The notes: a model not told the origin generated them from the sequence alone. Shown: positions 1 to 12,854, numbered from the stretch's first letter. The stretch: DNA of 64,000 nt from Gossypium raimondii (GCF_025698545.1 NC_068565.1:3100001-3164000), one strand, 5' to 3'. Program-made: numbers and translations.

Positions 1-619
1 TTATATTAAGCATTTTTAATCAATAATGGTTTATTATATATTTAGTGATGTATATATATATCTTTAAATATTGGGATAATTTAAATAAATAAGATAAATG
101 CGTCACCTTTAGTTACACTTTACTGTCAACAATAAAAAGTGGAATAATATTGTTTTTGTAAAAAGAAAAATTAAAATAGACCTTTATTGGAGCATTGGAA
201 TTTCAAGACAAACATCACCATTACTTTAAGGTAACCAAATTGTCAAATACACCAAAATTACAATAAATAATTTCTTCTCCACATTAGACCAAGCACTAAA
301 TACATCACAATAATTACAACCTATTTTTTTAATTTATTAAATTTATAACATTAAAGAAAACAATTACACCCATTTTTTTCGAAAATAAAATTTTAAATGC
401 ACCATTTTGATGTGAAAAAGTATGTATTAATTTGGTGAAATGCTTTTGTAGTCATTATTTACTGGTACAACTACAATGAAAATACAAGTAGGGTATAATT
501 ATAGTACAATCATAAGCATAACCAAAGGTGTAAATACATACTCGGGCAACAATAAAGCAGAGTCAAATGATTGCAACGTATAGATAAACGAATAATCGAA
601 ATAAGTTAAACAAAATCTA
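1..619. other. AT-rich intergenic DNA, nothing recognised
   Basis: Very AT-rich sequence with homopolymer runs. No open frame resembles a protein family, and no tRNA-like or terminal-repeat structure was seen. Confidence 0.6.
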
Positions 620-1500
620 GTCATTGAATTAAGCCCACACATGACAATTTCGTATAGTGATGGGACTAAAGACCCACACATGACAATTGAGTCACGGTTA
701 GCCCCCCTCCAAATGCAGATAGAGGCCTCCTCAAGTGCAAATGGAAGCTATTAAGTGCTTAGGGAGCCCCCCCCCCCTCAGGCATAACAAATCCGAAACA
801 TGGCCTACTCGAGAGAGAAGAGTCCAAATGTTCCCAAAATGTGGTTGGTAATTCTAAAATGAGTTGGAAGAGCCTAAAAGTCTTAGAAAAATCCGGAAGC
901 CTAAGGAAAGGATTGGAATCGAGTAAAACATTCCGAAAGCTCTAAAATAATCCAGGTTATGATAGACATGTATACAATTGTACATCATTCTATAGATATG
1001 GCCTAGGTTGCCTGTTGTAAATAATCATTAATTGTAGGATCGAAGGGACTTGACCTATAAATAGGAGTCACCTCTCTCTTCTTTGTACAACATGCATACT
1101 TGAGCAGTAACACTTCTAGCACGGGTCTGTTATTACTAGCTTTCTTGGTTTCGAGTTGGATAAAAAGCTTAAACATATGTTAACATAAGACTTGAGTCTA
1201 AGGTCATATGTCTAAAGCTGCACTAATATATTGACAGAGTTAAAGTCTCAGTATGTAACAATTATGCATGGTAGTTACAAGTTCTATAAGATAAAAGTAA
1301 GGTAATTAATTATCAAAAATACTCATTTGTATAACATTCCATGCTTGAATAATAGATTTTTATTGTTCTCATTGTTGTTAATCCTCGAGTTTAATATCGC
1401 ACATTGGCAAAGTTAAAATCTCTAGTATTTTTTGAGTTGTTCTTATTCGAGTTTAATACCATACGTTGGTAAAGTTAAAATGTACACGTGACAAATACAT
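620..1500 (+). mobile_element. LTR-like retrotransposon remnant
   Basis: This stretch is richer in G+C than its flanks. It has a clear TATA box (CTATAAATA at 1054-1062) followed by a pyrimidine-rich leader, the usual look of a plant LTR promoter. A 16-17 bp direct repeat (CCACACATGACAATT) occurs near 636 and 671. Near 1190, 1386 and 1447 there are three diverged repeats built on GAGTTTAATAYC...AAAGTTAAAAT. There is no coding capacity and neither border could be fixed, so the family and exact ends are uncertain. Confidence 0.35.
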
Positions 1501-2337
1501 TTTCCGTTTGTTTAAGTAAAATAATCACAAAATTACAAATAATTAAATTAAAAAATACATGAGAGAAAAATATTAAATATTTAATCCAAATTTAAAAACT
1601 AAGCTAATTAATTAACATAAATAAAAAATTATAAAAGATTTTTGTTTGATTTTGTTTGAAAAAATTTCAAAGTTAAAATATTTTAAAATATTGAACTTTT
1701 AAAATGAAAATATGTAATCTTAACTACCCAGAAAAGTAGGAGTTGAATATGATCACACACAAAATCCGACATAAAATTTGTTAATAAGTTGATAATTAAT
1801 TAAATTAAAAATAAAAATTTGTTTTAACTTTTTACATAGTTTCAAATTTTAAAATCTATTTTAAAATTAATTAATTATATTTTAAAAAAACAATCTGGTT
1901 CTAAGAATAAGGATAATATACAAACTAACTGAAAATATTATATTTTAAACAAAAATATTAAAAAAGAATGGTCTGTTCTTTTCTCTATGTTTTCCGTTTT
2001 GTTTGATCATGGATATCATTTCTACCATTTCCACCAAAAACCCTAATTTTTTCCTTCTCTCTCGATTTTTTTTTAATTTGAAATATTTGTCAATTTAATT
2101 AGATCACAAAAAAGAAAAAAATGCATTTTCTCCTTTATTTACATTTCTAGTCCAATGGGTATGTATTATTAGGCATCAACCATCTTAATTGTTATTCTCT
2201 AAAGCTCTCAACTTCTTTTTGCTCTGTAGTAAGAAAGGAGGAAGATATAAAGGGAATAAATTTACAAAATCAAATTGCCATTTTCCTCTGATTGTTTTCT
2301 TTTTTATTTTTCCTTGTGGGGTTGGGGTTTTCATTCT
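1501..2337 (+). promoter_or_regulatory. AT-rich upstream region and leader of the CID gene
   Basis: No TATA box stands out. Pyrimidine-rich leader sequence (CTTCTCTCTCG, TTTTCCTCTG) precedes the start codon at 2338, as is usual for plant 5' leaders. The transcription start cannot be placed from sequence alone. Confidence 0.35.
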
Positions 2338-5300
2338 ATGGCTGCAGTTGCTGACAAGTCAGGTGAGGCAGCGCTAGTAGCCGCAGCTGCTAATGACAAG
2401 AACAGTTTGGTGGTGGAAACACCCAAATCAGAATCAAAGGAATTCAATGTCCAAAACCTGGTTGATATGTTCACAAAGTTGAATCCTTTGGCCAAAGAAT
2501 TTTTCCCATCTTCTTATCAACAAAATCAGACCAAAAATGATGGCAAATTTAATCAGGTGCCTGTTGGTAACAAATCAGTTGGAAATGAGAATTTCTCCAA
2601 CAGAAGGGTATTCTTTTTCCTTCAATTGAATTGCATTTTTTGCTTAATTCTATGTTCTTAATTATGGGTGTTCGCTCATTTTTATTTGTTGTTTTTTGGT
2701 AATGTTCATCTTTTTCCGTCAGGGTTTTGGGTTTGATATGATTTTGATTGCATAGCTAATCCAAATTGGTTTAAACTTGTTGTCTGATTCCTGTCTTTGC
2801 TTATCCAATTCTTCATTTTGAACTGGTTTTTGATTAATTTTCCCCCCTTTGGATTGATGCTGTTTTGTTTTGTTAACATTTATTATTGTTTAATTTTTTA
2901 ATTTGATTGACATTTATACAATTAGAGTTAGTTTTTCTTCCTCTGCTTGTCATATTAGTTTTTCTTCCTCTGCTTGTCATATCTGGGGATTAAGTTAAAC
3001 TCAATATTGACATGTACTTGTATTGCATTTGTTCTTTAGTTTCCCTTGGTTACATTTGGTAAATGGTTATAGTTGTGTTTTTCAGAGGAGAAATAACTCC
3101 AACCAAGGTAGAAGAAGGCTTAATGGTAAAGCTTTTCGAGCTCAACGAGATGATAGTATTAGGCAAACAGTATATGTTTCTGATATTGATCAGAATGTAA
3201 GTTTTAAAGGTGATTCTCTTTTTTTTTTTTTTTCGGTCTCATTATGATTTGGCGAAGTCACTTGTAAAATTCATTTCTTTCAGGTTACTGAAGAGCAACT
3301 TGCTGGCTTATTTAGTAATTGTGGACAAGTAAGTTAAAATGCCGGCTTTAAAGTTTTTGTTATAATGTTGCTTTATCATCTCGATGATTTGATCTATTGA
3401 GATCTCTCTGTGATATTTGCAAGATTCCGTGTTTCCCATTTTTTTTTATCTTATTTAGGCATGGTTCTTCATTTATAGCCTAAATAAAATGCCAAGTTTC
3501 TGAAGTGGTTTGGAAATTATTGTTGAAGGTTGTTGATTGCCGAGTTTGTGGTGATCCACATTCAGTTCTTCGGTTTGCATTTGTGGAATTCGCAGATGAA
3601 GGTCAGTAGCTTTTATCAACTGAATATGAACCTTTTGTTTTAAAAATCAATGTACATTTATTTACATGTAATGTTTTATATATAATTTGTTTTCACAGAA
3701 GGTGCACGAGCTGCTTTGAACCTTAATGGGATAATGCTAGGGTTTTATCCAGTTAGGGTCTTGCCTTCGAAAACGGCCATCCTTCCCGTGAACCCCACAT
3801 TTCTACCTAGGGTATGGATGAATAACTTTCTGGCTCTTAGTCATCTCAGTTTTGCGTACAGCTTCATTTATCCAATAACATATCACTGTTAGCTATTGGA
3901 GATTATCTATAGTTTGCTTTCTAGACTCACTGTTGATTAACTACAATTGCAGTCAGAAGATGAAAGGGAAATGTGTACCAGGACGGTTTATTGTACAAAT
4001 ATTGACAAGAAGGTAACCCCCGTGTTCTGGACTTTATCACAAGCATTTACATTATTTGTGTAACATAGTTTAACTAATCCCGTGGAGCATTCTTACTTTG
4101 ATTGAAGGTTTCCCAAGCTGAAGTGAAGAATTTCTTCGAATCAGCCTGTGGTGAGGTTAGTATTGAATCGACACCATGCGTGCCTCTTTTCTTTTTATTT
4201 TTTACTGGAGGTTGACACCAATTTTCTTTTAATTCTCAGGTCACTCGATTGAGGCTTTTGGGGGATAATGTTCATTCAACCCGAATTGCTTTTGTTGAAT
4301 TTGCCATGGTAAGTTCATGTTACTTTGAAGGCTATCCTATGTTGTTAAATTTATTTCTAATATGTCATCTGCATCTCATTGCAAACTATTTGCGCAAATG
4401 TAGCCATGCTAGTTTCTCCTTATATGCTTGAAAAGAAGTAATATGTAATCAGCCTTCTTTCTTAACTTTGAATATATTTTTGCTTTGCTTCATAGTTTCC
4501 TTTTTCAACTTCACTCCTCTTTCTCGCCCTTATTAAAACATAAAAACATCTGCCGCCATATTATGCGAACTCGTGCAAAATATTACTGCTATTTGTGTGC
4601 CTCTTTGAGTGAAAACTTCCCTTCATGTCTTCAAGATATTTACATTAAAATAGAAATGATTAGTAGATTAAATCAATTCTATATAAACATGAGTTCTTCT
4701 TGGAACAAGTCTTTTATCTTTATCCAGATTTGTTACAGCCATTTAATAATAGCATTAGCAAATTACCTGAAATTATGCCAGTTAATTATGTTGAGGCTAT
4801 TGACTATATGATCTTTCATGGCCTTTTCAAAAAATTTCACATTTTTAGCCTATGACTTTGCCAATGTGGTGTTAGTTTTTGGGCCGTGTCTTTAAGAAGC
4901 AATAATCTTGACCTCAGCCATCAAATTCTCTGAAATTAGTTGCTGATCTCCGGGAACTGTTATCTATTATTTACCAAATAACAAAAAAGAGTGTGCTACA
5001 TTATCCTGAGTTTGAGCATGTTATTCTGTAGCCTTTGCTTGAAGTTTTGTTACATGTCGACATGTCTTTCCTAACAAGTCAATTGAAAATTATTCTTGGA
5101 TAGAGTAGCAGGAATAGTTATATTTTTTATAGTTTCTGTTTTGCTTTATTGAATAGAATCATATGACTTTAGACAATTCAATGATTTTATTTGTCTTTGG
5201 GTTTAAATCCAGTAACTTCTGTTTTCCTAGAGAGGATTTTTGTAGATTTTGAGCAACTCATGTCACGCATTGCACCATTATTGACTAATTAGAGTGGTGA

Positions 5301-6134
5301 AGATGTAGTTACGTACCGAGCATTCTTTATATATAATTTAGGTTTTACGCATGTATTCTCCATCTCACTTCTGATGTATGTAATTTTAGGTTTATTCAAT
5401 TAATGCTTTTCTTGGAACTCTTTGGCTTTGCCCTGGATCATCTAAATAGAGAAGTTTCTATCCTGATTTTCCTTCAGTTTTATGTCGTTTGTCGTTTTTG
5501 GAATGTTAGTCGTTAGATTCTTAATAGAAGTTACTAAGCAGTTGTGGACAACTCTACACCTTTGATTGACATATATAATATTCCAATAAGCGTTTTCTTC
5601 CTTTTTGCTTGTCGTAAGAGTTGAATGACTTCTATTGCAATTAATTAAAATATTGCAGCATCTTTATAGATTTTATAGCAAAATGTTGCATGACCAAACT
5701 ATCATTCATCTGTATATCACACCTTGGTTTTGCAATGGATATGTAACCATCATTCATCTGTATATTTATGTGATAGAATAATCAGCATGAAATGGAATAT
5801 TTGTGGCACCATATTTACATATATGGTGCTTGGAACCCGGTTCTAATATTTGTTTCCCAATTAATAATTTCTTGGCATTATGATTTGCGATTTATCCGAG
5901 ACTGATTAGTTTTCCGCTCTTACAAATAGGCGGAAAGTGCCATAGTCGCACTGAATTGTAGTGGAATGGTGCTAGGAACCCAGCCTCTCAGGTAATGTCT
6001 CCAGACTTGTTACTCTAAATTCCATTCTTGTCACTAATAAAGCTAATGTTACAATGTTTATACTCTTGATTTTTAGGGTAAGTCCTTCGAAGACACCCGT
6101 GAGGCCGCGAGTTGCCCGTCCAACATTGGTTTAA
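2338..6134 (+). CDS. Polyadenylate-binding protein-interacting protein (CID8-CID13 class, PAM2 + two RRMs)
   Basis: Ten exons were read from GT-AG sites with frame kept throughout: 2338-2607, 3086-3196, 3284-3328, 3529-3601, 3699-3811, 3953-4012, 4108-4155, 4240-4308, 5930-5991 and 6077-6134, giving 302 aa. Seen: a PAM2 motif (KLNPLAKEFFPSS, residues 47-59), a basic stretch with RRRLNGKAFRAQR (99-111) that fits a nuclear localisation signal, and two RRMs. RRM1 starts at TVYVSDI (118) with RNP1 LRFAFVEF; RRM2 starts at TVYCTNI (215) with RNP1 TRIAFVEF. The C-terminus is the basic SPSKTPVRPRVARPT tail. In this family PAM2 binds the MLLE domain of poly(A)-binding protein, so the protein probably links PABP to specific RNAs. 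Length and layout match Arabidopsis CID8-CID13; which paralogue is not clear. Intron 8 is long (1.6 kb); intron 1 has a 27-bp tandem duplication. Confidence 0.93.
2928..2981. repeat. 27-bp perfect tandem duplication in CID intron 1
   Basis: Two adjacent identical copies of a 27-bp pyrimidine-rich unit beginning TTAGTTTTTCTTCC lie at 2928-2954 and 2955-2981. Perfect identity suggests a recent slippage or duplication event. Confidence 0.9.
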
Positions 6135-7580
6135 TCGATTAACCAAGTTTTTTTGAGATCCATGGATGGAACTGGATGATTTCCCAATAGAGAGAAACTT
6201 TGTTGTGTTTAGGGATAGTAAAAAAAACTTTCCCTCCGTTTTTTCATTTCCATCTTTTTCCATTCGCGACTGTTGCATTTTTGTTTTTGACAGAATATAT
6301 TGTGATTATGCTTCGGTTTGAAGTTTGACCTTGAGATTTTTTTTCACTTAATCTTATTCCATCGTTTTGTTTTGACAATGTCATCTCGAGCTAGTTTGCC
6401 GCTAGTTTTTCTATTCATTGGTTGGGTTGGGTCGAGATAAATTTTAGTTGGACCTAAATAAGATATTTTCGCTCATTCTCTTTTAAAAAATGATTATATT
6501 TAAATATATAATTGGGTTCGGTTAGGCCATGGTCAAAAATTTTTGTTCAAGGCTTAATTCAAATCAAACTTTCAATTTTGCTTAAGCATATTTTTAGGGG
6601 TTTTTTTTGTCTGAATCATCTTTCGGATTTGGGTGGAATTTGTTTTAAGTATGCTCTAACTGGTTGTGGAACCAAAGATTTTGTACCCAGATTGCAATGT
6701 TGGGTAGGGTGGTGACTAGAGGTGTTCATGGCCATAGGTTGAGATTTAGTTTCAAAAATTTTTTTAAGCTCAAGCCCATTTGTCTAAAAAGCTCGTTTTA
6801 CTATTAAAAATTAATAAAATATTAAAAAATATTTTTAATTGATATTTTATATAATTTTATTATTATTCAAATTGAAAATCGAATCGAATTGAAATGTAAA
6901 ATTCTTATCCAAACCTGACCAAAATTAAGCCGAACGTATCGAGTTAGGGTGGTGATTGACATGAATATGCTTAATTTAAAAAAAAATTTGTATATTTAGT
7001 AATCCTATATACTCATCAGGTATGCCATATGAATTCCAAAAATACAAATGTTTGAGATTTAGGAGAATTCGAGTTAAAGATCACTTTGAAAATATCATAA
7101 ATTATGAAGCGATTAGCTTAAGGTAGGCGTTAATGAAAATGAAAATAGTAATAATATCTCATTTATTTTGTTATATCTTTTGAAATCTCTTTATGCTTTA
7201 AGATTAATATAAAATAGTTGGAGACTTCAATGGTGGTTAAAATAATGTCTTTAATAAAGATTCGATATAGAGAGATGTTAACATTTTCTCTTATAATCTA
7301 AGCAAGTGTCACTCTGCTCGAGAAAATTATCGTGTAGTTAAATTATTTCATCTATTTTATTTTACCAAAAAAAACTTGTAATACTCAAATTAGAATATAC
7401 AGAAAATATTAGAGAAGATTGTACCAAAATTGTAAGTTGATTAAATGAAATTAATGGTTTACCATATTAATTAGATTGTTTCCAATATGATAATTTTAAA
7501 ATTATTGCATATACAATTTAACTTCTTTTTAACTTTTTTTGGTACAAACAAAGATTAAACCAAAGTAATCCTATGGTAAA
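6135..7580. other. Intergenic region downstream of CID with a possible hAT-type MITE remnant
   Basis: The first 200-300 bp are probably CID 3' untranslated sequence. At about 6717 the sequence TAGAGGTGTTCATGG resembles the end of the hAT-like MITE at 14714 (TAGAGGTGATCA), and text like CAAGCCCATTTG follows. No matching inverted end was found, so this is a truncated or diverged copy at best. The rest is AT-rich with no recognisable gene. Confidence 0.35.
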
Positions 7581-8035
7581 TTATATTGCATTATGAAATT
7601 CATCATGTAGTACTCGAAGGATTTCATTCGGTAGGTATTTGAATATTCTTTTACCTAATAATCTTAAGAAAGTCATCTTTGCAAAACCATTAGTTATCTT
7701 ATTGCCTTCTCTGAACACATGTATTAATTGTATCGTCCAACCTTGCTGAAGTAGGTCCTTAATTGCGCAGACCATTACCAAGCAATCCTACTTCTTTCCA
7801 GTTACTTGAATTTTTTGAATAGTTTCTTTACTATCTGTCCTAAGGATTACTTCCTTCATGCAATTTGGAGCCCATCCAAAATACCCCACAGCTCCGTCAT
7901 TGTCCCTGAGCAACACCCAATATTCATGGTCACATTCGACTCCACCTGCAACAACAATCTCAGAATTCTAACATCCAGCACTCACCTTCATTCAACCATA
8001 CTCAGGCGGCTTCGACTTTATAAATTGACGTGGGT
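7581..8035 (-). pseudogene. Degenerate RNase H-like domain of a non-LTR retrotransposon (LINE)
   Basis: Read on the minus strand in several frames, the segment contains GCCSGTMTELWGILDGL, then LRTDSKETIQKIQ, then WTIQLIHVFREGNKITNGFAKM. These are the consecutive blocks of the RVT_3 RNase H domain at the end of plant LINE polyproteins: the E in ELW, the D in TDS, and HVFREGN near the last catalytic acidic residue. Frameshifts, a stop after the second block and a missing piece between blocks show it is dead. Only this domain is present, as expected for a 5'-truncated LINE copy. Confidence 0.75.
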
Positions 8036-8276
8036 CAGTATAATTTGCTTTAATTTTTGCTGAAATATATATAAAATTTTATTATATTAATAAATTCATA
8101 ACAATCTATTTAATGGTTAAAAAATTCAACTAAAAAACCCAAATGATAATCACAAATAAGCTTTTTTTTATTATAAAAAAAAGTTGGAACAAGGTAGATG
8201 CCATATTTACTAAAATTTTGCAGCAAAGAGTAGGACCAGAAATTAAAATTTGCATCAAAGATCGTAAAGAATCAAA

Positions 8277-10356
8277 CTAAAAGCAAGGAGGAGGATATTG
8301 TCGTCCAAAGGATCGACCATTAACATATGAACAATAAGATTTCAAAGACTTTTTAGTTCCATGATGACCAAATTTGATGTCTGTCATCACTATGTTTTTG
8401 CATGGGAATTTTTTGCTACATTGCATAGAAACTGCAATCTCAGAACTCGAAGTTCCAAATATGTTCCTATACGTAACATCTCGAATTTGAACATGAGAGG
8501 CTGTCTGAAAGATTTTTTAAAAAAAACAAGGTTAATTCATTCAATATTAATGAAATTTGGATCAATATATTGTATATATATATTTATTTACCTGTCGATT
8601 GCATGGAGGATGAGGGCAATATGTCTGGTCAATAATGATCGGGTTTCGAACATTGTACATGAAAATATCTTGAAATAAGAAATTTGAAGCAGTGATTGAA
8701 ATGGGAGATTCCCATGATTTAATTCGAATACCATTGTCTGTTCCATTCAATGTACACTTCCTAACGGAGACGCCATTAACGTTCTTCTCATTTGTGTACT
8801 TGCCTAGGCTTCCGATACTAATACCATGTCCGGGGCCACAGTAAACGTTAGAGATATCGATGTTGGAAGTATTGGAGAGGATGGCTATGCAGTCATCTCC
8901 GGTGCTTATTTTCGAGTAGGAAATTCGAATGTTGGATGAACTCCCCATCTTGATTCCATCTGTGTTGGGGCTGTAATCTGGTGCTAATAATTCAACATTT
9001 GAAATATTTATATTGGTGCATCCGAAAAATGAGAAATGAGCATTCTTGCTGTGGATTGATCTTATGGATTTAATCCTAGAATTTGTCACAAAATCAAATT
9101 TGACAGACTGAAATTGAAATAAATAAGATTGTTAGATTTAAAAAAAAAAAAACCCAAAAACAATTTAAGGGATTCATTTCCATTGCCAATACTACCTAAA
9201 TCTATCTATGGGTCGAGTCACTCAGTTTGGCCCAAATATAAAAATGAAAGGGTTACCCAAAAATATAAGCAAAAAAATGGGTTTAGGATAAGAAAGGTCC
9301 ATTTAGAAAACAGGCCGAACCTCAAACAGGGTTTTTAGCTCAGGCCCGAATTTGACTCGAATGTATCGATACCCTTAACAAAGTATCGATACCTTTCACA
9401 ACAGTATCGATATCATGCCCGAGGGTATCAATAACTTGGAGTAAGTATCAAAACATTCCTTATTTTAGGTCTATTTTTCAAGTCGGGTCAGGCCTGAACC
9501 TATTAAACAAGCCCAAAATTTTGTTAAGGCCCAAGCTACGGATACCTCTAATTCCATCCGAGTATAACAGAAATATTTAAGGAATTTAATTCTAAAAGAG
9601 ATTAAAAGTTTTCATTATGGTTGAAATTATATTGTGGTATACTAAAGGTATGATTACTTTGATAAAGCCATACAATTTCAAAAATATTATGGGGGAATTT
9701 TCAAAACTTTTGAATCAAAACCAAAACAATTGAAGTCGGTGAAAATAAGAAAATCAGCAAGAAAGAAACCCCACAAATAAAAAAAATTAAAAATTATACT
9801 TACAATTGGGAGAGTCTGGCAATTATTGTTCTTGTGACATTGATTGAAAGGCCAAGCAGATTGTCCTTGACCATCCAATGTTCCACCACCTTTCATTATC
9901 AAATTATCAACATATCGAAACCCTAACCATGTCTCAACATTCAAAAATGCTCCTCTTGGAGCCCTTAAATCTCCCTTCATAAAAAACATTGTAACTCCTC
10001 TACATGGACCTGCAAATTCAACTGATCCCAACATGTAAACTCCTTTAGGTATATAAACTATGGAAACTCCCTTCTGATCGCAAGCGTCCATCCATGCTCG
10101 AAGAAAAGCCTAAAATGTGTAAAATATGTAAATTAATTGAGAGAGATACAAACGATAAAAAAAAAAGTTTAAAAATGTACATTTTAGAAATAGACTAGTA
10201 TTGTTACCGTATTAATACCTTTCGATTGTCTGTTCGGCCATCGGCAATGGCACCGTAATATTTTACGTTGAAAGTTCTTGCACCTTGAGCTACGGTAGAA
10301 GAGACACAAAATAAAATTGAAAAGAAAATACATGGAAAAATATTTTGGTGAGCCAT
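8277..10356 (-). CDS. Polygalacturonase (GH28), exo-PG-like; syntenic with PGX2
   Basis: Four exons on the minus strand, all phase 0: 10356-10219, 10109-9804, 9107-8592 and 8504-8277, giving 395 aa. The N-terminus (MAHQNIFPCIFFSILFCVSS...VAQ) is a signal peptide, so the enzyme should be secreted to the cell wall, where GH28 enzymes hydrolyse alpha-1,4 bonds in homogalacturonan. The mature part opens with ARTFNVKYYGAIADG, the usual start of plant polygalacturonases. All four catalytic blocks are present: NTDG (196-199), GDD with D219/D220, GHG with H242, and RIK (276-278). C-terminal cysteines and the PPPC ending fit the family. No disabling change was seen. A possible TATA box on the minus strand (TTATAAG) lies near 10410. 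Intron 2 (697 bp) carries MITE-like sequence with a periodic TATCGATA array. Its position next to VQ and DA2 matches Arabidopsis PGX2 (from memory). Confidence 0.93.
9205..9552. mobile_element. MITE-like insertion in intron 2 of the polygalacturonase gene
   Basis: Text such as CAGGCCCGAATTTG, GGGTCAGGCCTGAACC and AAGCCCAAAATTTTG resembles the interior of the hAT-like MITE at 14714-15095. The right end GGATACCTCTA is close to the inverted form of that element's TAGAGGTGATC terminus. The left end was not found, so borders are approximate. The element lies wholly inside the intron and leaves the splice sites intact. Confidence 0.45.
9362..9455. repeat. Periodic GTATCRATA array, about 20.5-bp spacing
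   Basis: Five copies of GTATCGATA or GTATCAATA/GTATCAAAA begin near 9363, 9383, 9404, 9425 and 9445. The first three contain the palindrome TATCGATA; the last two are degenerate. The spacer sequence varies while the spacing stays at 20-21 bp. Confidence 0.8.
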
Positions 10357-10979
10357 TGCCAGCAAAATTGCTGCTTGTGTTTAATGTGTATTCGACAAAT
10401 TTTCATTACTTATAAGGGTTTTTTTAAGTGATTTTGGCTGAAAATTTCAGTGATTTTCTTTCCAATTTTTATATGAGAAGTAAATTTTTATCTTAATTAA
10501 TGGGATATTGGAAACGTCTTTTTATGGTTACTTTTTATACCTTAATTCTCATCATAATTTCCTCTTTTTTTTTTTTTTTTGCAAATTCTTGGTGCAATAT
10601 TAAGTTTATATATTTTGTAATAAAAATAATAGCCAAAGATTGTTTTATATAATTGTTATTGTGATTGATAAGGTAACTTTGCATTCATAACATTTCTCAA
10701 TGACTGATTGATTTTGTCAATTGGTACAAATATTACCTTAAATAACAATGTTTTTTTATTATTATTTCCAAATGATTCGTTCATTGTTGATTAATAATAT
10801 ATGCATAATTCTTTTCTGATTTGGATTATTGCCACATGCATGAATCCAATAAAACACTTTAAAAACTTTAATTTAATTTTCCTACACACATTTCTTGTCA
10901 TTTCATTTTTTTTCTGAAAAGACAACATATTGAAACAAACTAATTATACAATAATTTCTTGAGCAACATTTTCACCTGC
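10357..10979. other. AT-rich upstream region of the polygalacturonase gene
   Basis: This is the 5' flank of the minus-strand polygalacturonase gene, AT-rich with T runs (10560-10580). Apart from the TATA-like site near 10410 no element was recognised. Confidence 0.5.
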
Positions 10980-11427
10980 TTTAGCATTGGAAGAGCTTAT
11001 TAGATCCTCCTTCGGGATTTCCATAAACACCTTCAAACCTTGTCTTGTATCAAAGACCATTGGCAATGCAATCAGCAATTTTATTAATCTCTCGAAGAAT
11101 GTGTTGTAGAACTTAAAGTCCTACATTCGTCAATAGTTGATGAATTTGTCTAATTAAGGTAGAGTTCGAAACCGTCGAGGAAGGGTCTTATATGGCATTG
11201 ACCACCTCTATATTGTCCATTTGAATCATCACTCCAGCATATCGCCTATCTTGGATGAGAGCCAACCCGTCAAGAAAGCATTCACACAAGAATCTGTTGT
11301 ATCCTATAATCCATTCCCCATTCCCATGCCTTAATATGCCCCCAGCTGCAGTAGTTATCGAGTCTACTTGAACTGCACCATCGGTACATAACTGGATCCA
11401 TCTGTCTGGCATTGGGGTTGTTGACAT
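10980..11427 (-). pseudogene. Second degenerate LINE RNase H-like domain
   Basis: The minus strand from 11427 reads WIQLCTDGAVQ, then AAGGILRHGNGEWIIGYNRF, then IQMDNIEVVNAI, the first half of an RVT_3 RNase H domain (catalytic D in TDGA and MDN). Further downstream, after frameshifts, it reads ILREINKIADCIANG, the second half, and a tail with MEIPKEDL. About a dozen residues around the ELW block are missing after NRFLCEC. It is a 5'-truncated, frameshifted LINE 3' end, separate from the copy at 7581-8035 but in the same orientation. Confidence 0.75.
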
Positions 11428-11440
11428 TGGTTCCTATTGA

Positions 11441-11442
<2 letters not shown>

Positions 11443-11474
<32 letters not shown>
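11443..11474. repeat. (TA)n microsatellite
   Basis: An uninterrupted run of TA dinucleotides directly upstream of the LINE remnant; 29 bp or more of alternating TA. Confidence 0.9.
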
Positions 11475-11477
<3 letters not shown>

Positions 11478-11559
11478 GAAACACGTTACATTATTTTTAA
11501 TTTTATTTGTAAAATAAAAAAATTTCTATTAGTGTGTATTCAATACTATTAGGCATTTA

Positions 11560-11690
11560 TTTCATCCTCTAACTTTAAAAAGAAAGTTATTTTAGTCATC
11601 AATTTAATTTTTCGTTTCTTTTAGCCCTTAAACTTGTACTATTTATTAAATCACCCTAAAATTGATGTAAAAGTTAATGTACATAAACAA
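11560..11690 (+). repeat. Dispersed AT-rich repeat, copy 1
   Basis: The segment with TTTAGTCATC, then TTTTTCGTTTCTTTTAGCCC, then CTATTTATTAAATCACCC aligns by eye with 43255-43375, where the same blocks occur in the same order. It belongs to a dispersed noncoding repeat family of unknown type. Confidence 0.55.
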
Positions 11691-12854
11691 TCCAAAAGAG
11701 GTAAGGAGGGATCTTGGCCCCGGATATTGCAATTTTAGCCCGCTTAAAATTTACCAATTCAATTTAGCCTTTATCATAGATTCTTTTGGTTAAACCCTCA
11801 AACAAATTATATTTTAATTTATCTTAGCCCCTCCAACCAAAATGTTTTTTTTTTCTTCATCGTTGTTATATATTATTATATGTGTGATAAAAATGATGGA
11901 TGACCCATTCGAAAAGCCAAAAAGTTAGGGGTTGTCGTTGTCCCAACAGCGGTCAACCTTGGCACAATATTAATGATTCAAGGAAATCTTTTGTTTTCCT
12001 TTAATTACAAGCTCAACCTCCCCAAGAAAAAAACATTTAAGAGCTTGAGTCATGGAATCAAGTTTAAAAAATTTAATCCAAATCAATTATCCTTTGAATG
12101 ACTCTACATCGTTTTTAATCCCAGGAACAATTTTATTAAATAAAATAATTGAAATGATTCACTCTAGAATTGGGACCAACCATATATATGACTTACCAAA
12201 TACCTTTGAAAATATCTAACCAGAGATCCTTTTGAAAAATTAGTCCAAATTAAATAAATATAAAATAACTCTTAAATTAAATTAACCTAATTACCTAAAA
12301 ATAATTTCAAAATGAATGCATATGTTCGTTTACGGAGGTTTATAAAAAATACTAAATATGTGCATTCATTTTGAAACTTTTTTAGATAATTACATGTATT
12401 TTTTAAAATTAAGAGTTATTTTTTAATTTCATGTATGATTTATTTATTTTATTATTTTCACATGTAACTATTTTATTGGGTTACCTAAGTAATAGATTAC
12501 ATCTCATTATTATTTTCATCAAATTTGTTTAAAAAAGCAATTTGAAAAAAATAAAATTGATGGGTAAAAAGGCTCAAAAATACATTTAGGGCTATTTTGA
12601 CAAAACATGTAAAGCGTTATTGGCCAAATTTATCATTAAACCTTTTATTATTATTATAGGTGAACAACTCCATGTAAAGCTTTTCCTTTATTAGAATATT
12701 CTTGAAAATTTATTAATATTTTAGCCTTAAATGATTAGTGTCCTGAAGAATTTGAGTAAAATCTTATATGGAAAGAGAGAGAGAGTGAAGCCATGTTCCA
12801 TATTCATTGGTTATCAAAAAACTTTCATGTTTTAGGTTTGAAAGTTGAGTTGTT
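11691..12854. other. Intergenic AT-rich DNA, nothing recognised
   Basis: Repeat-like noncoding sequence with phrases such as TTTTAGCCCCTCCAACC, but no borders, no coding frame and no RNA gene seen. Confidence 0.5.

Noticed and set aside
4485..4811. 108-codon frame in CID intron 8
   Set aside because: It lies wholly inside a well-defined intron; no family resemblance.
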